Assembly: GCA_902492045.1 (NCBI GenBank)
Contig: CABUKB010000006.1
Coordinates: 1-64,000, forward strand
Reading direction: 5' to 3'
DNA: 64,000 nucleotides
Source: an uncultured Oscillospiraceae bacterium
GTDB lineage: Bacteria; Bacillota; Clostridia; Oscillospirales; Acutalibacteraceae
The position numbers were made by a program, and so were the translations under genes. Positions 1 through 9,393 of the stretch are shown piece after piece (within the stretch, counting starts at the first letter, position 1; every line of letters starts with the position of its first letter). The notes under the pieces are model-generated. The model made no database searches, was not told the DNA's origin, and worked only from the letters and a program-made list of their open reading frames with translations.

Positions 1-16
1 TTGTGTTATCGTATTC

Positions 17-103
17 ATAGCGGATAGGGTGGCACCTGCCTTTCGGTTTTGTCTTAGCAACTCAACCTTAACACAGGCCATCCCTATTCGCTATCTTTTT
101 TTA
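17..103 (+). terminator. Long hairpin followed by T-tract at left window edge
   Basis: Bases 17-32 pair with 78-94 (about 16 bp, one GU pair and one bulge), and 95-103 is T-rich. The inner part (35-38 with 74-77) can extend the pairing, so the whole may be the 3' end of a small structured RNA rather than a simple terminator. The gene it belongs to lies outside the window. The hairpin and T-run are read directly; the RNA idea is inference. Confidence 0.5.
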
Positions 104-166
104 TTCCCTTTTGTCACACATCATTGTATCACATACAGTCTTGGTCCCCTTTTCTTTTCGGATACC

Positions 167-195
167 TTGTAACACGGGCGGGTTTATGCTATGAT
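167..195 (+). promoter_or_regulatory. Predicted sigma-A promoter of secA
   Basis: TTGTAA at 167-172, a 17-bp spacer and TATGAT at 190-195, with a TG one base upstream of the -10 (extended -10). It lies about 75 bp upstream of the secA start and no other gene is between them. Confidence 0.6.
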
Positions 196-270
196 ATACA
201 AGATCACGGCATGATAGGAATACGCTTGTAAGGCGGTATATTCAGAAATAGAGCGATGAGGTGACCGATA

Positions 271-3009
271 TTGGGACTGATAAAAGCGTTGTTCGGAGAC
301 TATAGCAAACGGGAGATCAAGCGGATCCAGCCGATGTGCGACAAAGTGCTGGCTCTGGAGGAGACCTACCGCGCCATGAGCGAGGAGGAGCTCAAAGCCC
401 AGACCGAGAAGCTGCGGGATCGCCTGAAAATGGGGGAAAGCACCGACGACATCCTTCCCGACGCATTCGCCGCCTGCCGCGAGGCTTGCGACCGGGTGCT
501 TGGAATGCGGCCGTTCCCGGTGCAGATCCTCGGCGGCATCATCCTGCACCAGGGCCGGATCGCCGAAATGAAGACGGGGGAAGGCAAGACCCTGGTGGCG
601 ACCCTGCCTGCCTATCTCAATGCCCTGTCCGGCGAGGGGGTTCATATCGTCACGGTCAACGATTACCTCGCCCGCCGCGACAGCGAGTGGATGGGGAAGG
701 TTTACCGCTATATGGGCCTGACGGTGGGCCTGATCGTCCACGACTTGGACAACAACGCCCGGCGGCAGGCGTACGCCGCCGATATTACCTACGGCACCAA
801 CAACGAACTGGGCTTCGATTACCTGCGGGATAATATGGTCATATACAAGGAGAACAAGGTCCAGCGGGCCCATCACTTCGCCATCGTGGATGAGGTCGAC
901 TCCATTCTGATCGACGAGGCGCGCACCCCGCTGATTATATCCGGCCAAGGGGACAAATCCACCGACTTGTACCAGCAGGCGGACCGCTTCGCGAAAACGT
1001 TGAAAATCACCAAGGTCAAGGAGATGGACGCCAAGGAGGAGCAGGATACCGTCGATGGCGACTATATCGTCGATGAAAAGGCCCGCACCGCGACCCTGAC
1101 CCAGTCGGGTGTCAAAAAGGCGGAGCAGGCGTTCGGGGTGGAAAACCTCATGGATCCCGATCAGGTTACGCTGCTGCACCATATCAACCAGGCGATCAAG
1201 GCCCGCGGCGTCATGACAAGAGATGTGGATTACGTCGTCAAAGACGGACAGGTCATCATCGTGGATGAGTTCACCGGGCGCCTGATGTTCGGCCGCCGGT
1301 ATAACGAGGGTTTGCATCAGGCCATTGAGGCCAAGGAAGGGGTCAAGGTGGAACGGGAGAGCCGGACCCTCGCCACCATCACCTTCCAGAACTATTTCCG
1401 TCTGTACAAAAAGCTCTCCGGAATGACCGGTACCGCCAAAACCGAGGAGACGGAATTCCAGCAGATCTACAAGCTCGATGTTGTCGAGATTCCCACCAAT
1501 AAGCCGATGATCCGCAAAGATCTGCCGGATGTTATTTATAAAACGGAAAAAGGTAAATTCAACGCGGTCATTGATCAGATCGCGGAATGCCATGAGCGCA
1601 GACAGCCGGTGCTGGTCGGCACCATCTCAATCGAGAAGTCCGAGCGTCTCTCCAAGCTGCTCAAGCAGCGGGGGATCCCCCATGTGGTGCTCAACGCGAA
1701 ATACCACGATAAGGAAGCGGAAATCGTCGCCCAGGCCGGTAAGATCGGCGCCGTGACCATCGCCACCAACATGGCGGGCCGCGGCACCGATATCAAGCTT
1801 GGGGGCAACGCCGAATATCTCGCCAAGGCGGAGATGCGCCGGATGGGGTTCCCGGAGGAACTGATCGTGGAATCGACCGGATTCGGGGAGACCGACAATC
1901 AAGAAATTCTGGATGCCCGCCAGGCTTTCCAGGATCTTGAGGCGAAGTATAAAGAGGAGATCCGCCCCGAGGAGGAAGCGGTCAAGGAAGCCGGAGGTCT
2001 TTTCATCCTGGGCACCGAACGGCATGAATCCCGCCGGATCGACAATCAGCTCCGTGGCCGGTCGGGCCGTCAGGGCGATCCCGGCGCGTCCCGTTTTTAC
2101 CTCTCCCTGGAAGACGATCTGATGCGTCTGTTCGGGGGAGAGCGGATCAACAATCTCATGGAGATGCTCGGCATTGACGAGGATACCCCCATTGAGAATA
2201 AGATGCTCACCAACTCCATCGAAAGCGCGCAGCGCAAGGTGGAGGAGCGGAACTTCGGCATCCGCCGCGACGTACTCCAGTACGACGATGTGATGAACCG
2301 TCAGAGGGAGTTGATCTATGCGCAGCGGGACAAGGTGCTTGACGGTGAGAATATCCGGGAATCCATTGTGGGGATGATTCGCGAATCCATTGAGGCCACC
2401 GTCGCCCAATACACCGCCGGGGACGACCACGGAGAGTGGAATCTGGACGGCCTGAGAGAGTATTATGCGGGCTGGCTGACGAAGGAAGAGGATTTCCGCT
2501 ATGACGCCCAGCAGCTCGAGGATCTCGACCGGAAGGAACTGGCCGAACAGCTCACCGGCCGGGCCATGACCATCTATGAGGCCAAGGAAAGCGATTACGG
2601 GTCTCTGATGCGGGAACTCGAACGGGTGGTCCTGCTCAAAACGGTGGACCGGTATTGGATGGACCACATCGACAATATGGAGGAACTGCGCAAGGGGATC
2701 CATCTGCGCGCATACGGGCAGAAGGATCCGGTTGTGCTTTACCGCATGGAGGGTTTCGACATGTTCGACCAAATGATCGCCTCCATTCGGGAAGACACCG
2801 CCCGGCTGATGCTGACCGTTCAGATCCGGCAGAAGGAGGAACCCAAACGGGAGCAGGTGGCCAAGCCCACCGCGACCTCTGCCGACGGCACCGACCGGCC
2901 CCGCACCGTCCGGAAGACGGCGGCGCAGAAAGTGGGACGCAACGATCCCTGCCCTTGTGGCAGCGGCAAGAAATACAAAAAATGCTGTGGCCGGGACGCT
3001 GCGGATTGA
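271..3009 (+). CDS. secA: Protein translocase ATPase SecA
   Basis: SecA is the ATP-driven motor that pushes preproteins through SecYEG at the cytoplasmic face of the membrane. The 912-residue product has the usual length. The Walker A motif MKTGEGKT is at residues 100-107, the DEAD-type [15 protein letters not shown] follows near 208, and the C-terminus carries the zinc-binding SEC-C motif with Cys at about 894, 896, 905 and 906. The start is TTG at 271, chosen because a GAGGTGA ribosome site lies just upstream and the protein begins with the typical [10 protein letters not shown]. In many Firmicutes prfB follows secA. Here the next backbone gene is ychF, and an integrated element now separates the two. 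Confidence 0.97.
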   Translation: MGLIKALFGDYSKREIKRIQPMCDKVLALEETYRAMSEEELKAQTEKLRDRLKMGESTDDILPDAFAACREACDRVLGMRPFPVQILGGIILHQGRIAEMKTGEGKTLVATLPAYLNALSGEGVHIVTVNDYLARRDSEWMGKVYRYMGLTVGLIVHDLDNNARRQAYAADITYGTNNELGFDYLRDNMVIYKENKVQRAHHFAIVDEVDSILIDEARTPLIISGQGDKSTDLYQQADRFAKTLKITKVKEMDAKEEQDTVDGDYIVDEKARTATLTQSGVKKAEQAFGVENLMDPDQVTLLHHINQAIKARGVMTRDVDYVVKDGQVIIVDEFTGRLMFGRRYNEGLHQAIEAKEGVKVERESRTLATITFQNYFRLYKKLSGMTGTAKTEETEFQQIYKLDVVEIPTNKPMIRKDLPDVIYKTEKGKFNAVIDQIAECHERRQPVLVGTISIEKSERLSKLLKQRGIPHVVLNAKYHDKEAEIVAQAGKIGAVTIATNMAGRGTDIKLGGNAEYLAKAEMRRMGFPEELIVESTGFGETDNQEILDARQAFQDLEAKYKEEIRPEEEAVKEAGGLFILGTERHESRRIDNQLRGRSGRQGDPGASRFYLSLEDDLMRLFGGERINNLMEMLGIDEDTPIENKMLTNSIESAQRKVEERNFGIRRDVLQYDDVMNRQRELIYAQRDKVLDGENIRESIVGMIRESIEATVAQYTAGDDHGEWNLDGLREYYAGWLTKEEDFRYDAQQLEDLDRKELAEQLTGRAMTIYEAKESDYGSLMRELERVVLLKTVDRYWMDHIDNMEELRKGIHLRAYGQKDPVVLYRMEGFDMFDQMIASIREDTARLMLTVQIRQKEEPKREQVAKPTATSADGTDRPRTVRKTAAQKVGRNDPCPCGSGKKYKKCCGRDAAD

Positions 3010-3119
3010 ACCGGGGGAGGATATCCCTTCCGGCGGGAGGGATTCCCCGCCGCCACGGGGGACCCGTTTCAAATTTCCAGGCGGATTATTTTGCTAAACA
3101 GAAAAGGAAGATGGGATTG
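3010..3119. other. secA-ychF intergenic remnant, left flank of the inserted element
   Basis: GC-rich bases after the secA stop can fold (GGCGGG...CCCGCC near 3032-3052) and may end secA transcription. Bases 3102-3120 still hold what looks like the original ribosome site (GAAAAGGAAG) and GTG start of ychF, followed by its first codons in the repeat at 3120-3135. Confidence 0.5.
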
Positions 3120-3135
3120 TGAAACTCGGAATCGT
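3120..3135 (+). repeat. Left attachment-site copy (attL core)
   Basis: Sixteen bases identical to codons 1-6 of ychF (right copy at 9395-9410). The base after the match differs (A here, G in ychF), so the match ends sharply. Confidence 0.8.
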
Positions 3136-3372
3136 AATCTGATGATCTGGTTTCGTAAGGCTTTATTACTCCATGTTAGCAGATGAATCCTTATGGCTTT
3201 CAGGAACCCGATTTTTAAAAAGTGTGAATTCTCATGCAGATCCATGCGGCCACATCCCGAAATGGTGTAAAAACGGTGTAGTGAGAAATTGGGGAATACC
3301 GAGAAGGGCCCTGTGCAACACGGATATCGCTCATACGTTAACCGTATATCATGAACAAATCCATGGAAATTT
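3136..3372. other. Left-end non-coding segment of the element
   Basis: No gene with a plausible ribosome site was found here. Apart from the arm-type repeat at 3260-3280 no recognisable feature is visible. Confidence 0.5.
3260..3280 (+). repeat. Tandem short repeat near left end of element (arm-type site)
   Basis: Two tandem units of the form ATGGTGTAA/ACGGTGTA. The segment matches 9318-9338 at the other end of the element at about 18 of 21 positions, in the same orientation. This placement near both ends fits integrase arm-binding sites; function is inferred. Confidence 0.45.
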
Positions 3373-3413
3373 AAAAAGGTGGCAATCGCCCAATAAGCGG
3401 TTGCCACCTTTTT
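3373..3413 (-). terminator. Terminator of the ABC exporter operon
   Basis: Perfect hairpin AAAAAGGTGGCAA / TTGCCACCTTTTT separated by 15 bases, a few bases beyond the stop of the 3417-5291 gene. It has A and T tracts on both sides and can act on both strands. Confidence 0.8.
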
Positions 3414-3416
3414 CTA

Positions 3417-5291
3417 TTAAGTAGTATAATACTGTGCCTGGGCATACCACAACTCGTGATACTTGCCGTTTTCATCCGCAACCAACTCATCGTGATTGCC
3501 CTGCTGCACAATCTGCCCGTTATCAAACACGGCGATTTCGTCACAGAACCGGCAGGAAGAAAGCCGGTGACTGATATAAATGGCGGTTTTGTCATCCACG
3601 ATTTCGTTAAATTTGGAATATACCTCATATTCCGCCACCGGATCGAGTGCGGCAGTCGGTTCGTCAAGCACAATAAACGGAGCATCTTTATATAGAGCTC
3701 TGGCAAGGGCGATCTTCTGCGCCTCCCCTCCAGAGATTTCCACACCGTTTTCCTCAAAATCCTTATAAAGGCAAGTGTCAAGTCCTTCCGGCATTTCTTG
3801 TAGGCGAGCGCCGAACCCGGCTCTTTCGAGACAGTCTTTTATGCGCTCCTTATCATACTTCACGTTAGCGGCAACGTTCTGCCCTAGGCTGAAAGAAAAC
3901 AGTTGAAAATCCTGAAACACCACCGAAAAAATGGACATATATTCGTCATAGTTATATTTTTTGATGTCAATGCCATTGAGCAAAATTACCCCTTCCGTCG
4001 GATCATAGAGACGGCACAATAGCTTGATAAAGGTGGTTTTACCACTTCCGTTCATGCCAACGACTGCAAGGCGTTCCCCAACATGAAACTTTATTGACAC
4101 ATGCCGCAGGGCATATACATCGGAAGCCGGGTATTTGAAAGACACATCACAAAACTCAATTTCATAGTCGTTATCGCCGTCTTCACAAAAGGCTCTTTTC
4201 TCAACGGGGAGTGTGCCTTGATACATGGTGTTGGGTATATCGATATAATCAAATATTTCATGCAGATAAATATTATTATTTTTCAGCTGCACAAAAATAT
4301 CGAACAAGCTGGTCACTGCAGAAACAAATTTTGCGACTGTACCAGTATACAAAACAAAATTTCCTATACCAAAAGCTCCCATATACGCTTTGGCACCGAT
4401 AAAAATATACAGCGTAAGGTTCATAATAAATCCAACACACGATTTAACTCTCGCAAATCGCGAACTAGCCCTCACGATATTTGTCAGATAAGCCGGATGG
4501 AGTATATAATTTAGCCATGATTTTTGTATCAGCGGCGATTCATTGAACAGGCGTATTTCGGCTCCTGACTCATAGTTATCAAGCAACTGCAAATAAAAAA
4601 ATCCTACTCTATTGTCATCCGCTAAATTTTTGATTTCCTTAAAATATACAGTGGAAGATTTGCTGGTCATTTGAATGCTTGTAACAATGTTGAAGCACAG
4701 CAGAACAAGGATAATCAAAATAGAAAGCGGAGAATTCATAAAGCTCCATAACCCATGATATTCCCCCGGAGCTTTTAACGTAAAGAGACTGATTGTTAAT
4801 GTAACCGATAAGATAATGGATGCAATAGCATTCACAAAGGTTTCAACTGGCCATGACAGTCGTATCAGGCCAAAACAATTCGCATTTTGCGCCTGAAATA
4901 TTCGGTCCCTTTTTAAATGCGTTTCGGGATTTTCCAGATGTTCATACTGCATTTTCATGTTTACAGAATTGAAATACTGTGAGATAGAATGCCACATGTT
5001 CTGATCGGCAATACTGATTTTTCTGGAAACCAGGCGGTTCAAAACCGACATAATCAAATTAATGGTAACACTTAAAGCTGCATAAACCATCAACTGGCCG
5101 GGGGTTTCCCCTGCCGCTATTCCGCTGATTAGCTGTGATGTAAAATAGAGCGTTGCATAAGGTGAAATCACTGCGATAACAGCGCGCAGTACCTTATATA
5201 TTATTATATCCTTGTCGATCATATAAAGCAGCTTATATCCTCGGAGTATTGTCTGGAGTTCGCATTTTGCCTCCTTAATCAGAACATTCAC
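3417..5291 (-). CDS. ABC exporter half-transporter (permease fused to ATPase), second gene of pair
   Basis: A 624-residue protein with an N-terminal six-helix type I exporter domain (about residues 20-330) and a C-terminal ABC ATPase: Walker A GMNGSGKTT near 405, signature ISGGEAQK, Walker B with catalytic Glu in VLDEPTAALDP, and the switch His in YISHRLSS. The start is GTG at 5291, which overlaps the upstream stop as GTGA, pointing to translational coupling with the neighbouring half-transporter, so the two probably form a heterodimer. Position beside a LytTR two-component system is typical of peptide or bacteriocin export and immunity pumps, but no precursor peptide gene was found, so the substrate is unknown. 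Confidence 0.85.
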   Translation of the reverse strand: MNVLIKEAKCELQTILRGYKLLYMIDKDIIIYKVLRAVIAVISPYATLYFTSQLISGIAAGETPGQLMVYAALSVTINLIMSVLNRLVSRKISIADQNMWHSISQYFNSVNMKMQYEHLENPETHLKRDRIFQAQNANCFGLIRLSWPVETFVNAIASIILSVTLTISLFTLKAPGEYHGLWSFMNSPLSILIILVLLCFNIVTSIQMTSKSSTVYFKEIKNLADDNRVGFFYLQLLDNYESGAEIRLFNESPLIQKSWLNYILHPAYLTNIVRASSRFARVKSCVGFIMNLTLYIFIGAKAYMGAFGIGNFVLYTGTVAKFVSAVTSLFDIFVQLKNNNIYLHEIFDYIDIPNTMYQGTLPVEKRAFCEDGDNDYEIEFCDVSFKYPASDVYALRHVSIKFHVGERLAVVGMNGSGKTTFIKLLCRLYDPTEGVILLNGIDIKKYNYDEYMSIFSVVFQDFQLFSFSLGQNVAANVKYDKERIKDCLERAGFGARLQEMPEGLDTCLYKDFEENGVEISGGEAQKIALARALYKDAPFIVLDEPTAALDPVAEYEVYSKFNEIVDDKTAIYISHRLSSCRFCDEIAVFDNGQIVQQGNHDELVADENGKYHELWYAQAQYYTT

Positions 5292-7138
5292 GCGCCCTCC
5301 TTTTCCGCCTCTTTATAATAACGGCTTTGAAGTTCATAAAGCTCCGCATATTTTCCGCCTGCCGCCATGAGTTCATCATGCGAGCCTTCCTCCGCAATCG
5401 TTTTCCTGTCAAGAAAAATAATACGGTCACAAAATCGGGTGGAGGCAAGACGGTGTGAAATAAATATGGACGTTTTGGTCGCCGTAGTTTTGTTGTAGTT
5501 TTCGTACATTCGGCTTTCTGCTATAGGGTCCAACGCAGAAGTCGGCTCATCAAGCACAAGAATCGGCGCGTTTTTATAAATAGCGCGGGCAAAAAGTAGT
5601 TTTTGTTTTTCACCGCCGGATAATTCTGTGCCGTTTGCATGGATAGACTTGTTTATCGGCGTATCAATCCCTTCCGGAAGGGATTGAATCTTTTCGGTAA
5701 GGCCCGATAACCGAATAACCGTATCTAACTTTGATTCATCAATTTTTTCTTTTTCGCATACGGCGATGTTTTCCGCTATGGAGATCGGCAGTATATTGGA
5801 AGTCTGAAAAATAGCGGAAATCAGGGAATAATACTCTTCACGGTTGTATTCGTCAATCTCATGCCCGCCTACGAGGATTTTTCCCGATGTTGGAGTGTAA
5901 AGTCCACAAATCAGCTTTACCAGGGTGGTCTTGCCAGCGCCGTTTAAGCCTACGACTGCTAATTTTTCGCCTGCCCGTATGGTGAGGTTTATGTTTTCCA
6001 GGGCCGGCGTTTCGGCTTGGGGGTATGTAAAAGACACTTTTTCAAGCCGGATTTCAAGCGGTTTGCCATACGAGGGAATCGGCACTCCTTTTCCGTGATT
6101 AAATCTATCGGAAATTTCCAGATATTCTCTGTAGTCGCAGATTTCAAGGCTTGCATTGTGAATGGAAGACCAACCGGATAAAATACTAGAAAACCAGACA
6201 TTAAAACTGGATATAGCCGAAAAATACAACACAAAATCCCCGGCAGAGATGTCGCCTTCCACTGCACGCCATATCAGATAGGCATAAGCAGCTCCATCGC
6301 GAAGCAGGGCAACAGCAAAATCCACCAGCGATATCAAAAAGCTTTTATTTTCCAAATCCAGTAAAAGGTTTTTGTATTTGTATGAGGTGGATTTAGACGC
6401 TTCTGTCAACCATTTATCCATGGAAAACAGCCGGACATCTTTGGCAATACTAAAATTTTCTGAAAGCCTCGAATAGTACATGAGCTTTCGTGATTCTGCT
6501 TCACGTTTGTCTTTTGTTTTGTGCGTATAATGGCGAAGCCATTTCAGAGGCAGATAGTTTACAAATGAAGTGGCTATCAGAATCAAAATGATCAACGGAC
6601 TCAGCGTTGTCAAAACACCTCCGAAAAGGAGAAAACAAGCAATATTGATTACAAGGCTCGATAAGGTTGACGGAAGTGTTGCGGTCATGGTGTGATTATG
6701 TTTTACCGCTTGCTTTGCCTTGCTGCTCAATATCTGAACATTTGGATCTTCTAAGAAGGCATAATCAATCGTCATTCTCTTTTTTTCATACAAAATCTCA
6801 AAATATGACCAGCTATTGCAATCATATATTTGCTTCTGCTCGTCAATTCCGTTATTAACAAGATCAATGAGTAACTTAACAAAAAATATTCCGACGATAA
6901 TAAATGCGATTTTTGTAAAAGTATTGCTAAACTCCAGCCGGTCAAGGATAATTTTTGGCGTATACATGGACAGGAGCGTTGCAAGAACGCTAAACGGTAT
7001 TCCCACCGCGACCATGTATATAACTTTACTATTAAATTGGCGAAGAATCTTGAAATAATACACCAGATTCTGCCAGAGCGTATATTTCGGTTTCTTCTTT
7101 AAACTTTTTTGGCCTTTCTCTTTTTTCATGCTCCCCAC
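5288..7138 (-). CDS. ABC exporter half-transporter (permease fused to ATPase), first gene of pair
   Basis: A 616-residue type I exporter subunit: transmembrane region up to about residue 330, then an ABC domain with GLNGAGKTT, signature LSGGEKQK, VLDEPTSALDP and FISHRLAS. All catalytic motifs look intact, so both ATP sites of the presumed heterodimer could be active. The ATG at 7138 is preceded on the minus strand by a GGGTGGGGAGC ribosome site. It lies 80 bp downstream of the histidine kinase gene, and that gap contains a likely LytTR operator, which suggests that this gene starts the regulated exporter transcript. The substrate cannot be told from sequence. Confidence 0.85.
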   Translation of the reverse strand: MGSMKKEKGQKSLKKKPKYTLWQNLVYYFKILRQFNSKVIYMVAVGIPFSVLATLLSMYTPKIILDRLEFSNTFTKIAFIIVGIFFVKLLIDLVNNGIDEQKQIYDCNSWSYFEILYEKKRMTIDYAFLEDPNVQILSSKAKQAVKHNHTMTATLPSTLSSLVINIACFLLFGGVLTTLSPLIILILIATSFVNYLPLKWLRHYTHKTKDKREAESRKLMYYSRLSENFSIAKDVRLFSMDKWLTEASKSTSYKYKNLLLDLENKSFLISLVDFAVALLRDGAAYAYLIWRAVEGDISAGDFVLYFSAISSFNVWFSSILSGWSSIHNASLEICDYREYLEISDRFNHGKGVPIPSYGKPLEIRLEKVSFTYPQAETPALENINLTIRAGEKLAVVGLNGAGKTTLVKLICGLYTPTSGKILVGGHEIDEYNREEYYSLISAIFQTSNILPISIAENIAVCEKEKIDESKLDTVIRLSGLTEKIQSLPEGIDTPINKSIHANGTELSGGEKQKLLFARAIYKNAPILVLDEPTSALDPIAESRMYENYNKTTATKTSIFISHRLASTRFCDRIIFLDRKTIAEEGSHDELMAAGGKYAELYELQSRYYKEAEKEGA

Positions 7139-7184
7139 CCCCTGCCGCTATCTTAGCATACAACCCCGTTTTTATGGCGATTTC

Positions 7185-7214
7185 TGCACGAACGGTATAA
7201 AATATTGCACGAAT
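7185..7214 (-). promoter_or_regulatory. Predicted LytTR-type operator upstream of the exporter genes
   Basis: On the minus strand two 9-bp direct repeats, ATTCGTGCA (7214-7206) and GTTCGTGCA (7193-7185), are separated by 12 bp, a 21-bp period. LytTR regulators such as AgrA and PlnC bind pairs of 9-bp direct repeats with this spacing. The site lies between the kinase stop and the exporter start, and the neighbouring gene encodes a LytTR regulator. Confidence 0.7.
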
Positions 7215-7218
7215 GGGA

Positions 7219-7887
7219 TCATAGCGGCAGCAGTACCTCGGTAGCGAACACGCCTCTCTCGTCTTGGCGGTTGACATAGCCGTTATATTTTTCGGTAAGA
7301 CGGTCGATCCGCATCAATCCGAAACCGTGGCTTTCGCTGTTTTTGCTGGATAGATACGTTTTGCCGGATTTTTTGATGTCGCCGCCGACAGAATTGGAAA
7401 CGGAAATATAAAGCTGCTCTTTCAGTACACCGATGAACACACGAATAAAGCGCTGTCCATCTTCCGGTTGTCTGAGGCAAGACTCCATGGCGTTGTCCAG
7501 TAAATTACCAATAATGACGCACAAATCAATTTCCGATATTTTCAATTCTTCCGGCACCGCCGCCTTGACGTTGACTTTAATTTTTTTAGACTGGATCAGC
7601 GAAAGCTTGGAGTTTAAGATGGCGTCTACCATCACATTTCCGGTTTTCAGTACAGTATCCACCTGTGTCAGATCATCATTGAGCTTTAGCAGATATTCCT
7701 TTGTTCTCACTTCATCGCTGGACAAAGAGAGCAAAGTCTGAATATGATTGTGATAATCGTGCCGCCATCCCCGCATGGTTTTGTAAATGTTCTGTACCTC
7801 ATCACAGTGTTTGGTAATCAGATCATTTTGGTATTCTGCAATTCGGCGGTCAATCATTTTCCCAAACAACCGATTCATCAGTCCCAT
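7219..7887 (-). CDS. Soluble sensor histidine kinase (GHKL, AgrC/HPK10-like), no membrane domain
   Basis: A 222-residue kinase with the HPK10-type His box RHDYHNH at about residues 42-48 (phospho-acceptor His43), an N box NLLDNAMESC and a G box with GFGLMRI. AgrC-type kinases normally carry about 200 N-terminal residues with several membrane helices. Here the His box is almost at the N-terminus and no hydrophobic segment precedes it, so this is a cytoplasmic core without an evident sensor. It overlaps the upstream regulator by 10 bp, and the two must be translated together. It probably phosphorylates that regulator; what it senses is unknown, perhaps the state of the exporter. Confidence 0.85.
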   Translation of the reverse strand: MGLMNRLFGKMIDRRIAEYQNDLITKHCDEVQNIYKTMRGWRHDYHNHIQTLLSLSSDEVRTKEYLLKLNDDLTQVDTVLKTGNVMVDAILNSKLSLIQSKKIKVNVKAAVPEELKISEIDLCVIIGNLLDNAMESCLRQPEDGQRFIRVFIGVLKEQLYISVSNSVGGDIKKSGKTYLSSKNSESHGFGLMRIDRLTEKYNGYVNRQDERGVFATEVLLPL

Positions 7888-8612
7888 TGTAATCCCCCTT
7901 TAAAATAGCGGATAAACGTCTGATTGACCGCCTGATAATTGTTTCGGGAGAGAGGAATTTTGATGCCGCTGTCCAGCGTAACATCTGTTTTGGAGATGCT
8001 CTTTATATATTTGACCGATACAATATAGGATCGATGGCAGCGGACAAATTCGCCGCCAGCCACATCGGACAACATTTTTTCTATGGCGGTGATGCTGGAT
8101 TTTACCCCAAAGCGCGTGTGGATTGTTGTAACAGTACAGGAATGGGCAAACGCTTCGACCGACACAATGTCGGAGACCGCTATCCTCAGACTCTCGCCGT
8201 CCACAGCGATTATAACCGACTTTTCTGTTCTGTTCAGCTTGTCTGCCGCACGATGCAGCACCTTTGAAAGTTTGTCAAAGGATACCGGCTTCATCAAGTA
8301 GTGTAATGCGGAAACTTCATACCCTTCAGCCATAAAATCCGAATATCCTGTGACAAAGATAATCTGCATCGCATCGTTTTCCCGGCGAACCCTCTTGGCA
8401 AGGTCAACACCGTTCATGGAGGGCATCTCGATATCCAGCAGCAGGATATCATAATCCTTGTGTTCCGCATAATCAAACAGAAAACTTCCCGCAGAAGAAA
8501 ATGTATGTATATCCGTGCAGACGTTTTCCTTTTCTGCCCATTGCCTTACAGCAGAGGCGATATATTGCGTATCTTGCTCCATATCGTCACAGATGGCGAT
8601 TTTGTAAACCAT
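7878..8612 (-). CDS. LytTR-family response regulator
   Basis: A 244-residue two-domain regulator. The receiver domain (1-125) has acidic residues D9 and D10, phospho-acceptor D60 in LLLDIEMPSMNG, and the conserved Lys in YLMKPVSFD. The C-terminal LytTR DNA-binding domain (about 140-240) contains VRCHRSYIVS and IPLSRNNY, typical of AgrA/VirR proteins. The ATG at 8612 follows a strong AGGGGGG ribosome site. It is the first gene of the regulator-kinase-exporter series. The presumed target is the paired repeat at 7185-7214; no similar site is seen upstream of its own start. Confidence 0.9.
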   Translation of the reverse strand: MVYKIAICDDMEQDTQYIASAVRQWAEKENVCTDIHTFSSAGSFLFDYAEHKDYDILLLDIEMPSMNGVDLAKRVRRENDAMQIIFVTGYSDFMAEGYEVSALHYLMKPVSFDKLSKVLHRAADKLNRTEKSVIIAVDGESLRIAVSDIVSVEAFAHSCTVTTIHTRFGVKSSITAIEKMLSDVAGGEFVRCHRSYIVSVKYIKSISKTDVTLDSGIKIPLSRNNYQAVNQTFIRYFKGGLQWD

Positions 8613-9083
8613 TCGTTTTTCTCCCCCCTAGCCGCTTTTCATCCGTATAAAAATACTATAAACCAAATTGTTGTGGAATGGAAGCGGGATGAACCATCTA
8701 AAATTTGGAGCACTCCCGCATCGCCTTATCCTTGCGAATGGCTGTCTACAGCGCAACCCCCTCAGTCAAGCTATCGAAATAGCCTTGTTTTCCTCTGGCC
8801 TGTTCAAGAAACTCAACTCTGTTTGACCGTTCTACACTTGGTTTTTGCGGATCGCCCCCTCCTTGCGAAACACCTTGAACGTCTCCTCCAGCTTCTCCAG
8901 TTTTTCCGATTTTTTCCGGGAAGCTGGCAGAGCTTTTTGAAGATTAGCGCAGGAATTCGAGGAATATATCCGTAAAAATCTTATAATCTGAAAACACTTC
9001 ACTATTGAGATAATGCCGTCACCATGTTACAATAATGCCGTTGTATGGAGCTCTTTATCTCAATTGCGGGAAAGGAGTTCAAA
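8613..9083. other. Right-end non-coding part of element with possible gene remnant
   Basis: No intact gene. On the minus strand 8834-8980 reads as a Lys/Glu-rich peptide ending KLEETFKVFRKEGAIRKNQV then stop, with no start or ribosome site, possibly the tail of a lost gene. Around 9004-9055 an inverted repeat ATTGAGATA / TATCTCAAT flanks the approach to the integrase remnant and may be an operator. Confidence 0.3.
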
Positions 9084-9314
9084 ATGGGTAAAACCTAAAA
9101 GGCAAAGAATGCGGCAGGGGTATCTGCCAAAGAAAGGATGGTCTGTAGGCATACATACGCCAACAGAGCGATAGAAAGCGGTATGCAAGCGAAAGTGCTG
9201 CAAAAGTTGCTGGGGTACGCCAGCATTCAGACGACTATGGATCGGTATGTTCATGTAACGGACGACTCATTGTCTAACAGTGTACGGCAATTCGAGGCGA
9301 ATCGAATCGCTTGA
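9084..9314 (+). pseudogene. Tyrosine integrase with large internal deletion
   Basis: An AAAGGAG ribosome site (9071-9077) precedes ATG 9084. The start reads MGKT, then in the next frame KGKECGRGICQRKDGL, which is the N-terminal arm-binding motif of Tn916/phage-type integrases. At about 9141-9150 the sequence jumps to the C-terminal catalytic part: RHTYANRAIESG (box II His and Arg), LLGYASIQTTMDRYVHV with the nucleophilic Tyr, and the tail ending RIA before TGA at 9312. Roughly 300 central codons are missing and a frameshift lies near 9096, so no active enzyme can be made. It points toward the right attachment repeat, as expected for the enzyme that inserted the element. Confidence 0.85.
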
Positions 9315-9317
9315 AAG

Positions 9318-9338
9318 AAATGGTGTAAGAATGGTGTA
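9318..9338 (+). repeat. Tandem short repeat near right end of element (arm-type site)
   Basis: Tandem ATGGTGTAA units, nearly identical to 3260-3280 and in the same orientation. It lies between the integrase remnant and the right 16-bp repeat. Confidence 0.45.
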
Positions 9339-9393
9339 ATAGCTGCCGTTCAAGCACCGAGAACCCCTGAAAAATAAGGAGATGTAAAGATAG

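Noticed and set aside
1627..3072. Long minus-strand frame inside secA
   Set aside because: Shadow of a strongly conserved gene; no start signal and no recognisable protein pattern.
8460..8975. 171-codon plus-strand frame
   Set aside because: It overlaps the regulator antisense, has no start signal and its reading is Phe/Arg/Leu noise.
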